A DNA stretch of 26,614 bases from JAIOIW01 sp050304175 (GCA_050304175.1 JBNLDE010000141.1:1-26614), one strand, 5' to 3'; counted from the stretch's first letter, positions 1-7,044 are shown. Numbers and translations: made by a program. The notes: generated from the letters alone by a model not told the origin.

Positions 1-250
1 CGAAGACTTCGGCCGCTGGCTCGACTGCCGCAACAGCGAGCCCCGCGACATCGCCGATCTCATGTGTCCGGCAGATCCGGACCTTCTTGAGGCGGTTCCC
101 GTCTCGACCCTCGTCAACAAGGTCGCCAATGCCGGGCCGGAAGTCCAGGACCCGGTCGTTTTGCCCGTTGAAGATGAACAGCCAGGTGAATCGGGGCCCG
201 ACGGCAAGACGTCCGGGAACGAGGGCGATGGCCAGATGTCACTGCTCTAG
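1..250 (+). CDS. SOS response-associated peptidase (SRAP/YedK family), C-terminal fragment
   Basis: The reading frame is open from the left edge of the window to a TAG at 248-250, so only the last ~83 residues are present. The visible part has the usual tail of the SRAP (YedK/HMCES) family: an E-D-F-x-x-W-L-D segment, then the P-V-S-T-x-V-N-K-V-x-N stretch with 'GPEVQDPV' downstream. In this family an N-terminal Cys2 forms a covalent link to abasic sites in single-stranded DNA and so protects stalled forks. That catalytic end lies outside the window and cannot be checked. The last ~25 residues are a polar Gly/Glu/Asp-rich tail of the kind that is variable in the family. The stop is 9 nt before the next plus-strand gene, so the two may share a transcript. 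The family call rests on the C-terminal motif only. Confidence 0.75.
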   Translation, partial: EDFGRWLDCRNSEPRDIADLMCPADPDLLEAVPVSTLVNKVANAGPEVQDPVVLPVEDEQPGESGPDGKTSGNEGDGQMSLL

Positions 251-259
251 GCGCGGCGC

Positions 260-883
260 ATGACGGGTTATCTTTCCGCCGCCACCGCGGGTTTTCTGCT
301 CGGCGCCTCGCTGATCATCGCCATCGGCGCGCAGAATGCGTTCATCCTGCGCCAGGGCCTGTTGCGCAGCCATGTCTTCGTGCTGTGCCTCATCTGCGCT
401 TCGGCCGATGCTCTGCTGATCGCTGCCGGCATTGCCGGGCTCGGCACGCTGGTGTCGGGATCTCCAGGCTTGATCAAGGTCGTGACCGTCGGCGGAGCTG
501 TGTTCCTGGCGGTCTACGCGCTGACGGCATTTCGCCGCGCGCTCCATCCCGGCGTGCTCAAGGCCGCGCAGACCGTACCCGTGAACCTGCGCGCGGCGGT
601 TCTCACTTGCCTGGCGTTCACGTTTCTCAATCCGCACGTCTACCTCGACACAGTCGTCCTCGTCGGATCGCTGTCGGCGCGTTACCCGCCGGCCGTCCGC
701 ACCGCATTCGGCGCCGGCGCGGGGCTTGCGTCCTTCGTCTGGTTCTTCGCGCTCGGCTACGGCGCCCGGCTGCTGCAGCCGCTGTTTGCCAGGGAGGCTG
801 CGTGGCGCGTGCTGGATATCCTGATTGGCGTCATCATGGCCGCGCTTGCCGCGCGGCTCGGCTTTGTGTTTTTCAACGGGTAA
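260..883 (+). CDS. LysE/ArgO-type amino-acid exporter
   Basis: A 207-residue integral membrane protein of the LysE superfamily, which exports basic or other amino acids from the cytoplasm. The N-terminus carries the family signature G-A-Q-N-A-F at residues 23-28, followed by 'LRQGL', inside the first membrane segment. About six hydrophobic segments follow, and the conserved 'FLNPHVYLDTVVL' block lies near residues 122-134. Length matches the family (about 200-210). The nearest well-known relatives are ArgO (arginine) and LysE (lysine), and the sequence alone does not settle the substrate. LysE-type exporters are often driven by a divergent LysG/ArgP-type regulator, but none is next to this gene. 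The ATG at 260 is 9 nt after the upstream stop. A strong hairpin (884-905) begins right after the TAA stop. Confidence 0.85.
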   Translation: MTGYLSAATAGFLLGASLIIAIGAQNAFILRQGLLRSHVFVLCLICASADALLIAAGIAGLGTLVSGSPGLIKVVTVGGAVFLAVYALTAFRRALHPGVLKAAQTVPVNLRAAVLTCLAFTFLNPHVYLDTVVLVGSLSARYPPAVRTAFGAGAGLASFVWFFALGYGARLLQPLFAREAAWRVLDILIGVIMAALAARLGFVFFNG

Positions 884-905
884 GGGCGGCCCGCAAAGGC
901 CGCCC
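884..905. terminator. Hairpin between convergent genes, likely transcription terminator
   Basis: Perfect 8-bp inverted repeat (GGGCGGCC at 884-891, GGCCGCCC at 898-905) with a 6-nt loop. It starts one base after the stop of the LysE-type gene and lies 28 nt downstream of the stop of the minus-strand cysteine-rich gene. There is no U-tract on either side, so intrinsic termination is probable but not proven. The position suits a bidirectional terminator. Confidence 0.55.
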
Positions 906-933
906 TCGGCGCATTGCCGCGCAGGTGCGCGTA

Positions 934-1500
934 TCAGTTCGAGCAGGTGACCTGCTTGAATCCGTCGCAGAAAGCCTGGTCACAAACCGCACCGGTCGTG
1001 ATCAGCCGGGTGCGATGGGCCAAGCCGATATCCGGATCGATCGGAAACTGCACGGCCTTGGCAAATCCTTTCGACTGGCAGAACTTGTCGGCCGCCGGCT
1101 TGCCGCAGCCCGTGCCCCAGTTCAGGCACCAGTCAAGACGGTCGCCGCCCCAATTGGGCTTCCAGAATGTCTTTTTGACAGGCGCGGGTTTGAAGCAGGT
1201 AACGACCTTGAAGCCGTCGCAGAAGGCCTGGTCGCACACGGCGCCGGTGGAAATCAGCCGGGTGCGGTGCACCGCGCCGATATCGGGATCGACGACGTGG
1301 CCGACGGAAAACTGGTAGCCTTTCGACTGGCACCAGGCGTCGGCGGCGGGCTTGCCGCAACCGGTGCCCCAGTTCAGACAGAGGTCGAGGCGGTCGCCGC
1401 CGACTTTCGGCTTGGAGAAACTGGCCGTCCCGGCGGACGCCGGAATCGCGAAAGCCAGCAGCAACACGGCTGCGGATATGAGGTTGAGTAGGGTTTTCAT
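934..1500 (-). CDS. Secreted cysteine-rich protein with two tandem ~70-residue repeats (unknown function)
   Basis: A 188-residue protein. The start at 1500 is chosen because AGGAG lies about 9 nt upstream and a typical signal peptide follows: MKTLL, a hydrophobic core, then A-S-A near residue 23. The mature part contains two copies of one module. Each has 'GGDRLD-x-CLNWGTGCGKPAAD-x-x-CQSKG', then 'DPDIG-x-x-HRTRLI-[ST]-TGAVCDQAFCDGFK-x-VTC'. Each copy carries six cysteines at matching positions, giving twelve in total. This fits three disulfides per module in the periplasm or outside the cell. No catalytic motif is seen. The repeats are closely similar, which suggests a recent internal duplication or strong constraint. 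No family name can be given with confidence. A small extracellular disulfide-bonded fold, possibly a lectin-like or protective module, is only a guess. The gene stands alone and converges on the LysE-type gene. Confidence 0.8.
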   Translation of the reverse strand: MKTLLNLISAAVLLLAFAIPASAGTASFSKPKVGGDRLDLCLNWGTGCGKPAADAWCQSKGYQFSVGHVVDPDIGAVHRTRLISTGAVCDQAFCDGFKVVTCFKPAPVKKTFWKPNWGGDRLDWCLNWGTGCGKPAADKFCQSKGFAKAVQFPIDPDIGLAHRTRLITTGAVCDQAFCDGFKQVTCSN

Positions 1501-1663
1501 GGCGGGGGCTCCTTGGTGCATCATGTAAATGACGCACGCACGCTACCCGTCCGAATCTGTATACCGGCTGAGAAGGCCGTTCATCGCGAGTTAATCCGCC
1601 AGGCGCAACGGCGCCGCCGCGCGGGCAGGTACGCCACCCTGGCTGGTCGCGCTGTACCCCGCT

Positions 1664-1858
1664 TCAGCGCTTGTCGTGCTTCCGCGCCGCTGTGTCCTGT
1701 GCGCTGCAACCGGAATAGAGCGCTGCCGCGGCGATCGCCGAGGAGCCCAGCTTGTGATAATTCCGGATCAGGGTACTGTCCCGCCAGCTGTCGTCATGCG
1801 GCGCATCCTGAAGGATGGATGCTGGACGTGCGCGGGGTTTCTTGTCGTGGTGAGGCAT
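1664..1858 (-). CDS. Small hypothetical protein (64 aa)
   Basis: The start at 1858 (M-P-H-H-D-K-K) is preferred over an upstream in-frame start because a GAGGA lies about 9 nt before it. The protein begins with a polar, basic stretch, then has 'DDSWRDSTLIRNYHKLG' followed by an Ala-rich segment (about residues 41-49) and a basic tail. Function is unknown. The segment Y-H-K-L-G-x-x-A-I-x-A-A-A resembles Y-R-A-I-G-x-x-A-V-x-A-A-L in the next minus-strand gene (1938-2096), so the two may be distant paralogues. There is no signal peptide, and the Ala-rich run is too short and too mild for a clear membrane helix. The gene is judged real from its start signal and this resemblance, but it is short and coding status is not certain. 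Confidence 0.5.
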   Translation of the reverse strand: MPHHDKKPRARPASILQDAPHDDSWRDSTLIRNYHKLGSSAIAAAALYSGCSAQDTAARKHDKR

Positions 1859-1937
1859 GGTCCCGTCCTCATACTGTCCCAACGGGAAGCAGGATACGTC
1901 GCCACACCCAAACAGGATGTTAACGTGGCGCCGGCGA

Positions 1938-2096
1938 TTACTTCGCCTTGGAAACGGAAGCCTTCTTGGCTTTCGCGCAGCACAGCGCCGCCTGCACTGC
2001 GGCGGGGCCGATGGCGCGGTATTTCGCGAGAATCTGGTCGGCGGACTTGAGGTTGCGCGCCGTTTGCGCTTCGCGGACTTGTTGGTTGCGGGTCAT
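1938..2096 (-). CDS. Small hypothetical basic protein (52 aa)
   Basis: The start at 2096 (M-T-R-N-Q-Q-V) has a GGGAGAGA ribosome-binding sequence about 9 nt upstream. The longer frame that opens at 2303 adds about 69 low-complexity residues with no family look and is not used. The protein is polar and helical in appearance, with 'NLKSADQILAKYRAIG-x-AAVQAAL' in the middle, a Cys-Cys pair at residues 39-40, and a Lys/Ala-rich tail. Function is unknown. Its core (Y-R-A-I-G-x-x-A-V) parallels the Y-H-K-L-G-x-x-A-I core of the 64-aa gene that follows it 79 nt downstream on the same strand. Proteins of this size and composition are common as uncharacterised entries in rhizobial genomes, and a nucleic-acid or partner-protein contact is possible but unproven. 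Confidence 0.5.
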   Translation of the reverse strand: MTRNQQVREAQTARNLKSADQILAKYRAIGPAAVQAALCCAKAKKASVSKAK

Positions 2097-2424
2097 GATT
2101 TTCTCTCTCCCGGAGCGACAGGGACTGCTCCACTGATCCTGAATGGGGGCAAAAGCATGACAATGCTCCCATTGAAAAATGAAATTTTGGCAATGTTGCC
2201 CTGCGCCATTCGCATGGCTGCTTGACGAAGCCGTTTCCGGCGGCGATAAAGCGCCCATGAAAACGGTTCGGCGCGTTCGCGCCATTTGCATTTGCACGAT
2301 CATTACCGGTTAGCTTTTCGCTGGCCCGGCCGTTTTCGTCCTCTTAAAGGTTGCATGAGACAAACGCCCCGGCCGGCCAGGCGGCGAACGGTGCGATTTT
2401 GCATGGGCCAGAGGAACGAGATCG
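2097..2424. other. 328-base intergenic region between the small minus-strand gene and cysS
   Basis: No convincing gene. It should hold divergent promoters for the 52-aa gene (minus) and cysS (plus), but no clear -35/-10 pair could be fixed. What it does show: a relatively AT-rich patch around 2157-2190 with small inverted repeats (AGCAT-GACA-ATGCT and, overlapping it, CAATG-CTCC-CATTG), and a tight GC hairpin at 2270-2283 (GGCGCG, TT loop, CGCGCC). A GAGGAA ribosome-binding sequence precedes the cysS ATG. No riboswitch was recognised. Confidence 0.5.
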
Positions 2425-3912
2425 ATGAGCAATGACGCCTTTCGCGGGCTGCGCATTCACAACACACTGACCAGGACCAAGGAAGATTTCGTCCCCTCCG
2501 ATCCGGCCGATGTGCGCATGTATGTCTGCGGGCCGACGGTTTACGATTTCGCCCATATCGGCAACGCCCGTCCGGCGATCGTGTTCGACGTGCTCTATCG
2601 TCTGCTGCGCCATCTCTACGGCCCGGACCACGTCACCTATGTCCGCAACATCACCGACGTCGACGACAAGATCAACGCCCGTGCTCTGCGCGATTTCGGT
2701 AGCGAGATCGATGCCGGACGCATGAGCCTCAACGATGCCATCCGCGCGGTGACCGAAAAGACCGCGGACCAGTATCACGGGGATGTCGCCGCGCTCGGCT
2801 GCCTGCCGCCGACCAACGAGCCGCGCGCCACCGAACATATCACCGGCATGGTGGCGATGATCCAGCGCCTGCTCAACAAGGGCAACGCCTATGTCGCGAT
2901 GGGTGGAGAGGGCGCCGAGGTGCTGTTCGATACGGCCTCGATGGCCGATTACGGCCAATTGTCGAAGCGCAAGCTCGACGAACAGCAGGCCGGCGCCCGC
3001 ATCGACGTCAAGGATCACAAGAAGAATCCCGCCGATTTCGTGCTGTGGAAGGAATCGTCGGCGTCCGAACCCGGCTGGGAAGGCGCGTTCACGGTCGGAA
3101 GCAAGCCGGTATTGATCCACGGTCGGCCCGGTTGGCACATCGAATGCTCGGTGATGAGTAAGGCGCTGCTTGGCGAGACCTTCGACATCCATGGCGGCGG
3201 GCTCGACCTGATCTTCCCGCACCACGAAAACGAGATCGCCCAGTCGCGCTGCGCCCACGGCACCGACGTCATGGCGCGCTACTGGATGCACAACGGCTTC
3301 CTGCAGGTCGAAGGCCAGAAAATGTCCAAGAGCCTGGGCAACTTCGTCACCATCCATGAATTGCTGGAGACCGAGAAGTTCGGCGGCCGCAAATGGCCGG
3401 GCGAGGTTCTGCGGCTAGCCATGCTGATGACCCATTACCGCGAGCCGATCGACTTCAACGTGAAGAGGCTCGAGGAAGCGGAGGCTGTGCTCGACGGCTG
3501 GTACCGGGCTGTCGGCGATGAGCAGACCGGCGGCATCGACTGCGCAGACACGCTCGTTGCGCTTCAGGACGATTTGGGCACGACGGGCGCCATTGCGGCA
3601 TTGCACGAACTGCGTGCCGAAGCGGCCAAGGGCGCCGCCGGCGCCAAGAAGTGCCTGAAGGCCAGCGCCGCCCTTCTGGGACTGCTCGAGCGGACCGAAA
3701 CCGAGTGGTTTGCAGCGCGGCAGTCGCAGGCGGGCATTGACGAGAACGCTCTGGCAGAAGCCGTCGCGAGACGTCTTTCCTTCATCCGCGAGAAGAACTG
3801 GGCCGAGGCCGACCGCATCCGCGACGAACTGCTGGCCGAGGGCATCCAGCTCAAGGACGGCAAGGACCCTCAGACCGGCGAGCGCGTGACAACCTGGGAG
3901 GCGAAACGATGA
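2425..3912 (+). CDS. cysS: Cysteinyl-tRNA synthetase
   Basis: Class I aminoacyl-tRNA synthetase that charges tRNA-Cys in the cytoplasm. The Rossmann-fold HIGH motif is H-I-G-N at residues 44-47, just after 'YVCGPTVYD'. The KMSKS loop is at 299-303. The zinc site that selects cysteine is complete: C35, C241, H266 and E270, matching the four ligands known from the E. coli enzyme. The C-terminal DALR-type and anticodon-binding parts fill residues ~370-495. At 495 residues it is slightly longer than the E. coli enzyme (461), as is common in alphaproteobacteria. The start has a GAGGAA sequence about 8 nt upstream. The TGA stop overlaps the ATG of the next gene (ATGA), so cysS heads a coupled operon. 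Confidence 0.97.
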   Translation: MSNDAFRGLRIHNTLTRTKEDFVPSDPADVRMYVCGPTVYDFAHIGNARPAIVFDVLYRLLRHLYGPDHVTYVRNITDVDDKINARALRDFGSEIDAGRMSLNDAIRAVTEKTADQYHGDVAALGCLPPTNEPRATEHITGMVAMIQRLLNKGNAYVAMGGEGAEVLFDTASMADYGQLSKRKLDEQQAGARIDVKDHKKNPADFVLWKESSASEPGWEGAFTVGSKPVLIHGRPGWHIECSVMSKALLGETFDIHGGGLDLIFPHHENEIAQSRCAHGTDVMARYWMHNGFLQVEGQKMSKSLGNFVTIHELLETEKFGGRKWPGEVLRLAMLMTHYREPIDFNVKRLEEAEAVLDGWYRAVGDEQTGGIDCADTLVALQDDLGTTGAIAALHELRAEAAKGAAGAKKCLKASAALLGLLERTETEWFAARQSQAGIDENALAEAVARRLSFIREKNWAEADRIRDELLAEGIQLKDGKDPQTGERVTTWEAKR

Positions 3913-4406
3913 CAGTCCATTCCCGCACCGGCGGCTGCCAGTGCGGCGCGGTGCGTTATCGCGTCGACGGCGCGCTGACGAAAGCCCATATCTGCCATTG
4001 CCGCATGTGCCAGAAGGCCGCCGGCAATTACTTCATGCCGTTGGCCAACGCGCAGAAGGCGGAGTTCACTGTCACGCGCGGCGAGATCGCCTGGTTCCAC
4101 TCGTCCGACCCGGTGCGCCGCGGCTTCTGCGCCAAATGCGGCACGCCGCTGGTTTTCGAGACGGTTCCGACCAACCACCTCAATGTCGTCCTGGGTTCGC
4201 TCGACGATCCGTCCGCGGTTCCGCCGGTCCGGCAATATGGAACCGAAGCGAAAATGGCGTGGTTCGGGACGCTCGACGGCCTGCCGGGCGAGGAAACCGA
4301 AGATTCCGAACTTCAGGACGGCGTGCCTTTGGAAACAATTCGCACAAGCAATCATCAGCATCCCGACCATGACACCGAAACCTGGCCGCCGGAGGCAAAG
4401 CCATGA
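3909..4406 (+). CDS. GFA/CENP-V family zinc protein, copy 1
   Basis: A 165-residue member of the family named after glutathione-dependent formaldehyde-activating enzyme (Gfa). It has the full zinc-binding set: C10-x-C12-G, C29-H-C31-x-x-C34, and C74-x-x-C77-G. In Paracoccus the founding member was reported to speed formation of S-hydroxymethylglutathione from formaldehyde and GSH. Most family members have no tested function, so the reaction here is not asserted. Its ATG overlaps the cysS stop, and its own stop overlaps the next GFA gene in the same ATGA fashion. The C-terminal tail has a Q-H-P-D-H-D-T-x-x-W-P motif that copy 2 shares, so the pair arose by tandem duplication or from one specific subfamily. 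Confidence 0.9.
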   Translation: MTVHSRTGGCQCGAVRYRVDGALTKAHICHCRMCQKAAGNYFMPLANAQKAEFTVTRGEIAWFHSSDPVRRGFCAKCGTPLVFETVPTNHLNVVLGSLDDPSAVPPVRQYGTEAKMAWFGTLDGLPGEETEDSELQDGVPLETIRTSNHQHPDHDTETWPPEAKP

Positions 4407-4867
4407 CAGCGCAAACGATCACCGGCGGTTGCCAGTGCGGCGCGGTACGCTATCGCTGCGAAGCGCTCGGCCGCGCCTCGATCTGCCATTGCCGCATGTG
4501 CCAGAAGGCATTCGGTGGTTTTTTCGGGCCGCTGGTCACCGGCCTCGGATTATCCTGGACGCGCGGCAAACCGGCCTGGTTCGTCTCGTCGAACAAGGCC
4601 CGCCGCGGATTCTGCGCGGAATGCGGTACCCCGCTCGCCTATGATTATGGCGGCGACAACGAGATTTCGATCGGGTCGCTGGATGACCCCGAAATCGCGC
4701 CGCCGGTGATCCAAGTGAACATCGCCGACAAGCTCTCCTTCGTCGACCGCCTGCATGACTTGCCGGTGCGAGACAATGACGGCAATCCCGCCGTAGCGGA
4801 ATTCATGGCCGGAATCGAGAGCCGCCAGCATCCCGACCACGACACGCGCGATTGGCCTTCGCGATGA
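4403..4867 (+). CDS. GFA/CENP-V family zinc protein, copy 2
   Basis: A 154-residue paralogue of the preceding gene, with the same zinc set: C10-x-C12-G, C28-H-C30-x-x-C33, and C71-x-x-C74-G. The N-terminal blocks 'GGCQCGAVRYR' and 'ICHCRMCQKA' are identical in the two copies, while the middle and end have diverged. It ends with the same Q-H-P-D-H-D-T-x-x-W-P tail. The start ATG overlaps the stop of copy 1. The stop TGA overlaps the ATG of a 38-codon reading frame. Two different GFA proteins made from one message may form a heteromer or act on different thiol adducts, but that is inference. The exact reaction is unknown. Confidence 0.9.
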   Translation: MTAQTITGGCQCGAVRYRCEALGRASICHCRMCQKAFGGFFGPLVTGLGLSWTRGKPAWFVSSNKARRGFCAECGTPLAYDYGGDNEISIGSLDDPEIAPPVIQVNIADKLSFVDRLHDLPVRDNDGNPAVAEFMAGIESRQHPDHDTRDWPSR

Positions 4868-4980
4868 GCAATCAGCAGACCCAAATGCCGAGATGGCTGT
4901 TCTGGGGCCTGGTCGCCAAGGGCGCGATTGTCGTCCTGATAACAACTACGGTGCTATGGTATGCCGGAATTTTTGGATGA
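4864..4980 (+). CDS. 38-residue single-pass membrane microprotein (unknown function)
   Basis: A short frame from ATG 4864 to TGA 4978-4980. Its ATG overlaps the stop of the second GFA gene (ATGA), the same junction type as at 3909, 4403 and 5371 in this operon. Its stop lies 10 nt before the VOC start, and the TGAGGAG at 4978-4984 combines its stop with the next ribosome-binding site. The product starts with a polar MSNQQTQMPR, then has one hydrophobic stretch of about 25 residues from W11 (W-L-F-W-G-L-V-A-K...) to about A34, ending G-I-F-G. This is a clear candidate transmembrane helix with the basic end likely cytoplasmic. No known family was recognised. The overlap and spacing make it more likely real than chance, but no expression evidence is available here. 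Confidence 0.6.
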   Translation: MSNQQTQMPRWLFWGLVAKGAIVVLITTTVLWYAGIFG

Positions 4981-4990
4981 GGAGCGCCCG

Positions 4991-5374
4991 ATGATCGACC
5001 ACACGGGAATCAGCGTAACCGATTTCGATGCCGCCAGGGGCTTCTATGACAAGGCCATGGCGCCGCTCGGCGCGTCGATGCTGATGGTCGTGCCTCCGGA
5101 ATTCACGGGAGGCGCCAAGGTTGGCGGTTATGGGCGCGAGCGGCCCGTATTCTGGCTGCATGAAGGCGAAAAACAGACCCCGCGGATCCACGTCGCGTTC
5201 ACCGCGAACAGCCGGGCGGAGGTCGATGCATTCTACGAAGCCGCAATGGCGGCGGGCGGGCGCGACAACGGGGCTCCCGGACTGCGTCTCCATTATCACG
5301 AGAACTACTACGGCGCGTTCGTGCTCGACCCGGACGGCAACAACATCGAGGCGGTTTGCCACAAACCGGAATGA
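4991..5374 (+). CDS. VOC (glyoxalase/bleomycin-resistance/dioxygenase) superfamily protein
   Basis: A 127-residue single-chain VOC protein. The start at 4991 is chosen because GAGGAG at 4979-4984 sits 6 nt upstream; an in-frame ATG at 4961 lies inside the preceding microprotein gene. It begins 'MIDHTGISVTDFDAARGFYDKAM', with the typical first beta strand and candidate metal ligand H4. It ends with the usual 'LDPDGNNIEAV' block, whose Glu is the expected second-side ligand. Between them lie 'RIHVAF' and the His-rich 'LHYHENYYGAF'. Members act as glyoxalases, thiol transferases or dioxygenases. The specific substrate cannot be read from the sequence. Location behind two GFA genes hints at thiol or aldehyde adduct chemistry, as inference only. 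Its stop overlaps the citramalate synthase ATG. Confidence 0.88.
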   Translation: MIDHTGISVTDFDAARGFYDKAMAPLGASMLMVVPPEFTGGAKVGGYGRERPVFWLHEGEKQTPRIHVAFTANSRAEVDAFYEAAMAAGGRDNGAPGLRLHYHENYYGAFVLDPDGNNIEAVCHKPE

Positions 5375-6996
5375 CCATGGTAACCAAAGAACGCATCTAC
5401 CTTTTCGACACGACATTGCGCGACGGCCAGCAGACGCCGGGCATCGATTTCTCGGTCGAGGACAAGATCGCGATTGCCAAGATGCTCGACGATTTCGGGA
5501 TCGATTATGTCGAGGGCGGATATCCGGGCGCCAATCCGACCGACACCGCGTTTTTCGAAAAGAAGCGTACAGGCCGTTCGGCTTTCGTCGCTTTCGGCAT
5601 GACGAAGCGCGCGGGCGTTTCGGCATCCAACGATCCCGGCCTTGCCGCGCTCATTGGCGCGGCTTCCGACGCGGTCTGTTTCGTCGCCAAGAGCTGGGAC
5701 TATCACGTGCGCGTCGCGCTCGGCTGCACCAATGAGGAAAACCTGGAATCGATCGCCGCTTCCGTCGAGGCGACGGCCGCGGCCGGCAAGGAACCGCTGG
5801 TCGATTGCGAGCACTTCTTCGACGGCTTCAAGGCCAATCCGGACTATGCGCTCGCCTGCGCCAGGACCGCCTATGAAGCCGGCGCGCGCTGGGTGGTGCT
5901 GTGCGACACCAACGGCGGCACGCAGCCTGCCGAAATCCGCGCCGTCGTGGCCAGGGTCATCGAAGCCGGCATTCCCGGCGATCATCTCGGCATTCATGCC
6001 CATGACGACACCGGCCAGGCAGTGGCCAATTCGCTGGCCGCCATCGAGGCGGGTTGCCGCCAGGTGCAGGGAACGCTGAACGGCATCGGCGAGCGCTGCG
6101 GCAACGCCAATCTCGTCACCATCATCCCGACGCTGATGCTGAAATCCGCCTACGCCGACCGATTCACGACCGGTCTGGCGGATGATGCCTTGCAGGATCT
6201 CACGCGGCTGTCGCACGCCTTCGACGAGTTGCTCAACCGTGCGCCGGACCAGCAGGCGCCTTATGTCGGCGCCTCCGCCTTCGCCACCAAGGCCGGCATT
6301 CATGCCTCCGCGCTGCTCAAGGAGCCGCAGACCTACGAGCATGTGCCGCCGGAGACGGTCGGCAATATCCGCAAGGTCATGATCTCCGACCAGGGCGGGA
6401 AATCCAATTTTATCAATGAATTGAAACGCCGTGGCATTGAGGTTGCCAAGGATGATCCGCGCCTCGACACGCTGATCTCGATGGTCAAGGAGCGCGAGGC
6501 GCAGGGTTATGCCTACGAAGGCGCCGATGCGTCTTTCGAACTGTTGGCGAGGCGCACACTCGGCACCGTGCCCGAATTTTTCAAGGTCGAGAAATTCCGC
6601 TGCCTGATCGAGCGCCGCTTCGACGCGAACGGCAATCTGAAAACCGTGTCGGAAGCCGTTGTTCGCGTCGAGATCGACGGCCACGAGCGCATGTCGGTTG
6701 CCGAGGGGCACGGTCCCGTCAACGCGCTCGATATCGCGCTGCGCAAGGATCTCGGCAAGTACCAGTCCGAGATCGGCGACATGGAACTGGTCGACTTCAA
6801 GGTGCGTATCCTCAATGGCGGTACGGAAGCGATCACCCGTGTCTTGATCGAATCGACCGACGACAGCGGCCACCGCTGGTGGACCGTCGGCGTTTCCGAC
6901 AACATCATCGACGCCTCGTTCCAGGCACTGATGGATTCCATCGTCTTCAAGCTGATGAAGAACCGCGAACTGGCGGGTTTGGTAGCCGCGGAGTAG
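5371..6996 (+). CDS. cimA: (R)-citramalate synthase (CimA type)
   Basis: A 541-residue enzyme of the isopropylmalate/citramalate synthase family. It condenses acetyl-CoA with pyruvate to give (R)-citramalate, the entry to threonine-independent isoleucine synthesis. The TIM barrel starts with 'FDTTLRDGQQTPG' (R17-D18), and the metal-binding H-A-H-D-D is at 209-213. A 'GIGERCGNANL' block follows, and a LeuA-like allosteric dimer domain fills about the last 130 residues. The length and the 'GGYPGANPTD' block fit the long CimA branch better than homocitrate or isopropylmalate synthase, though 2-isopropylmalate synthase activity cannot be excluded from sequence. The ATG at 5371 overlaps the VOC stop (ATGA). 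A second ATG at 5377 is an alternative, and neither has a strong ribosome-binding sequence, which fits translational coupling. Confidence 0.9.
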   Translation: MTMVTKERIYLFDTTLRDGQQTPGIDFSVEDKIAIAKMLDDFGIDYVEGGYPGANPTDTAFFEKKRTGRSAFVAFGMTKRAGVSASNDPGLAALIGAASDAVCFVAKSWDYHVRVALGCTNEENLESIAASVEATAAAGKEPLVDCEHFFDGFKANPDYALACARTAYEAGARWVVLCDTNGGTQPAEIRAVVARVIEAGIPGDHLGIHAHDDTGQAVANSLAAIEAGCRQVQGTLNGIGERCGNANLVTIIPTLMLKSAYADRFTTGLADDALQDLTRLSHAFDELLNRAPDQQAPYVGASAFATKAGIHASALLKEPQTYEHVPPETVGNIRKVMISDQGGKSNFINELKRRGIEVAKDDPRLDTLISMVKEREAQGYAYEGADASFELLARRTLGTVPEFFKVEKFRCLIERRFDANGNLKTVSEAVVRVEIDGHERMSVAEGHGPVNALDIALRKDLGKYQSEIGDMELVDFKVRILNGGTEAITRVLIESTDDSGHRWWTVGVSDNIIDASFQALMDSIVFKLMKNRELAGLVAAE

Positions 6997-7044
6997 GGAC
7001 GCCTGCGGTGGTTCGCCAACGGCCGGTCATCAAAAACATTGATG

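Noticed and set aside
385..1491. 368-codon plus-strand frame overlapping the LysE-type gene and antisense to the cysteine-rich gene
   Set aside because: Overlaps two genes in other frames; Arg-rich, no signal or domain. The cysteine-rich frame on the other strand has a signal peptide and repeats, so it is the real one.
2097..2303. N-terminal extension of the 52-aa protein up to an ATG at 2303
   Set aside because: The extra residues are low-complexity and unlike the rest, and a good ribosome-binding sequence precedes the ATG at 2096.
2340..2424. A possible riboswitch or T-box before cysS
   Set aside because: No T-box or other riboswitch core was recognised, and T-box control of aminoacyl-tRNA synthetases is not expected in this lineage. 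Only GC-rich palindromic pieces such as GGCCGGCC are present.
5308..6873. 521-codon minus-strand frame across citramalate synthase
   Set aside because: Antisense shadow of a clear enzyme gene; no recognisable family.
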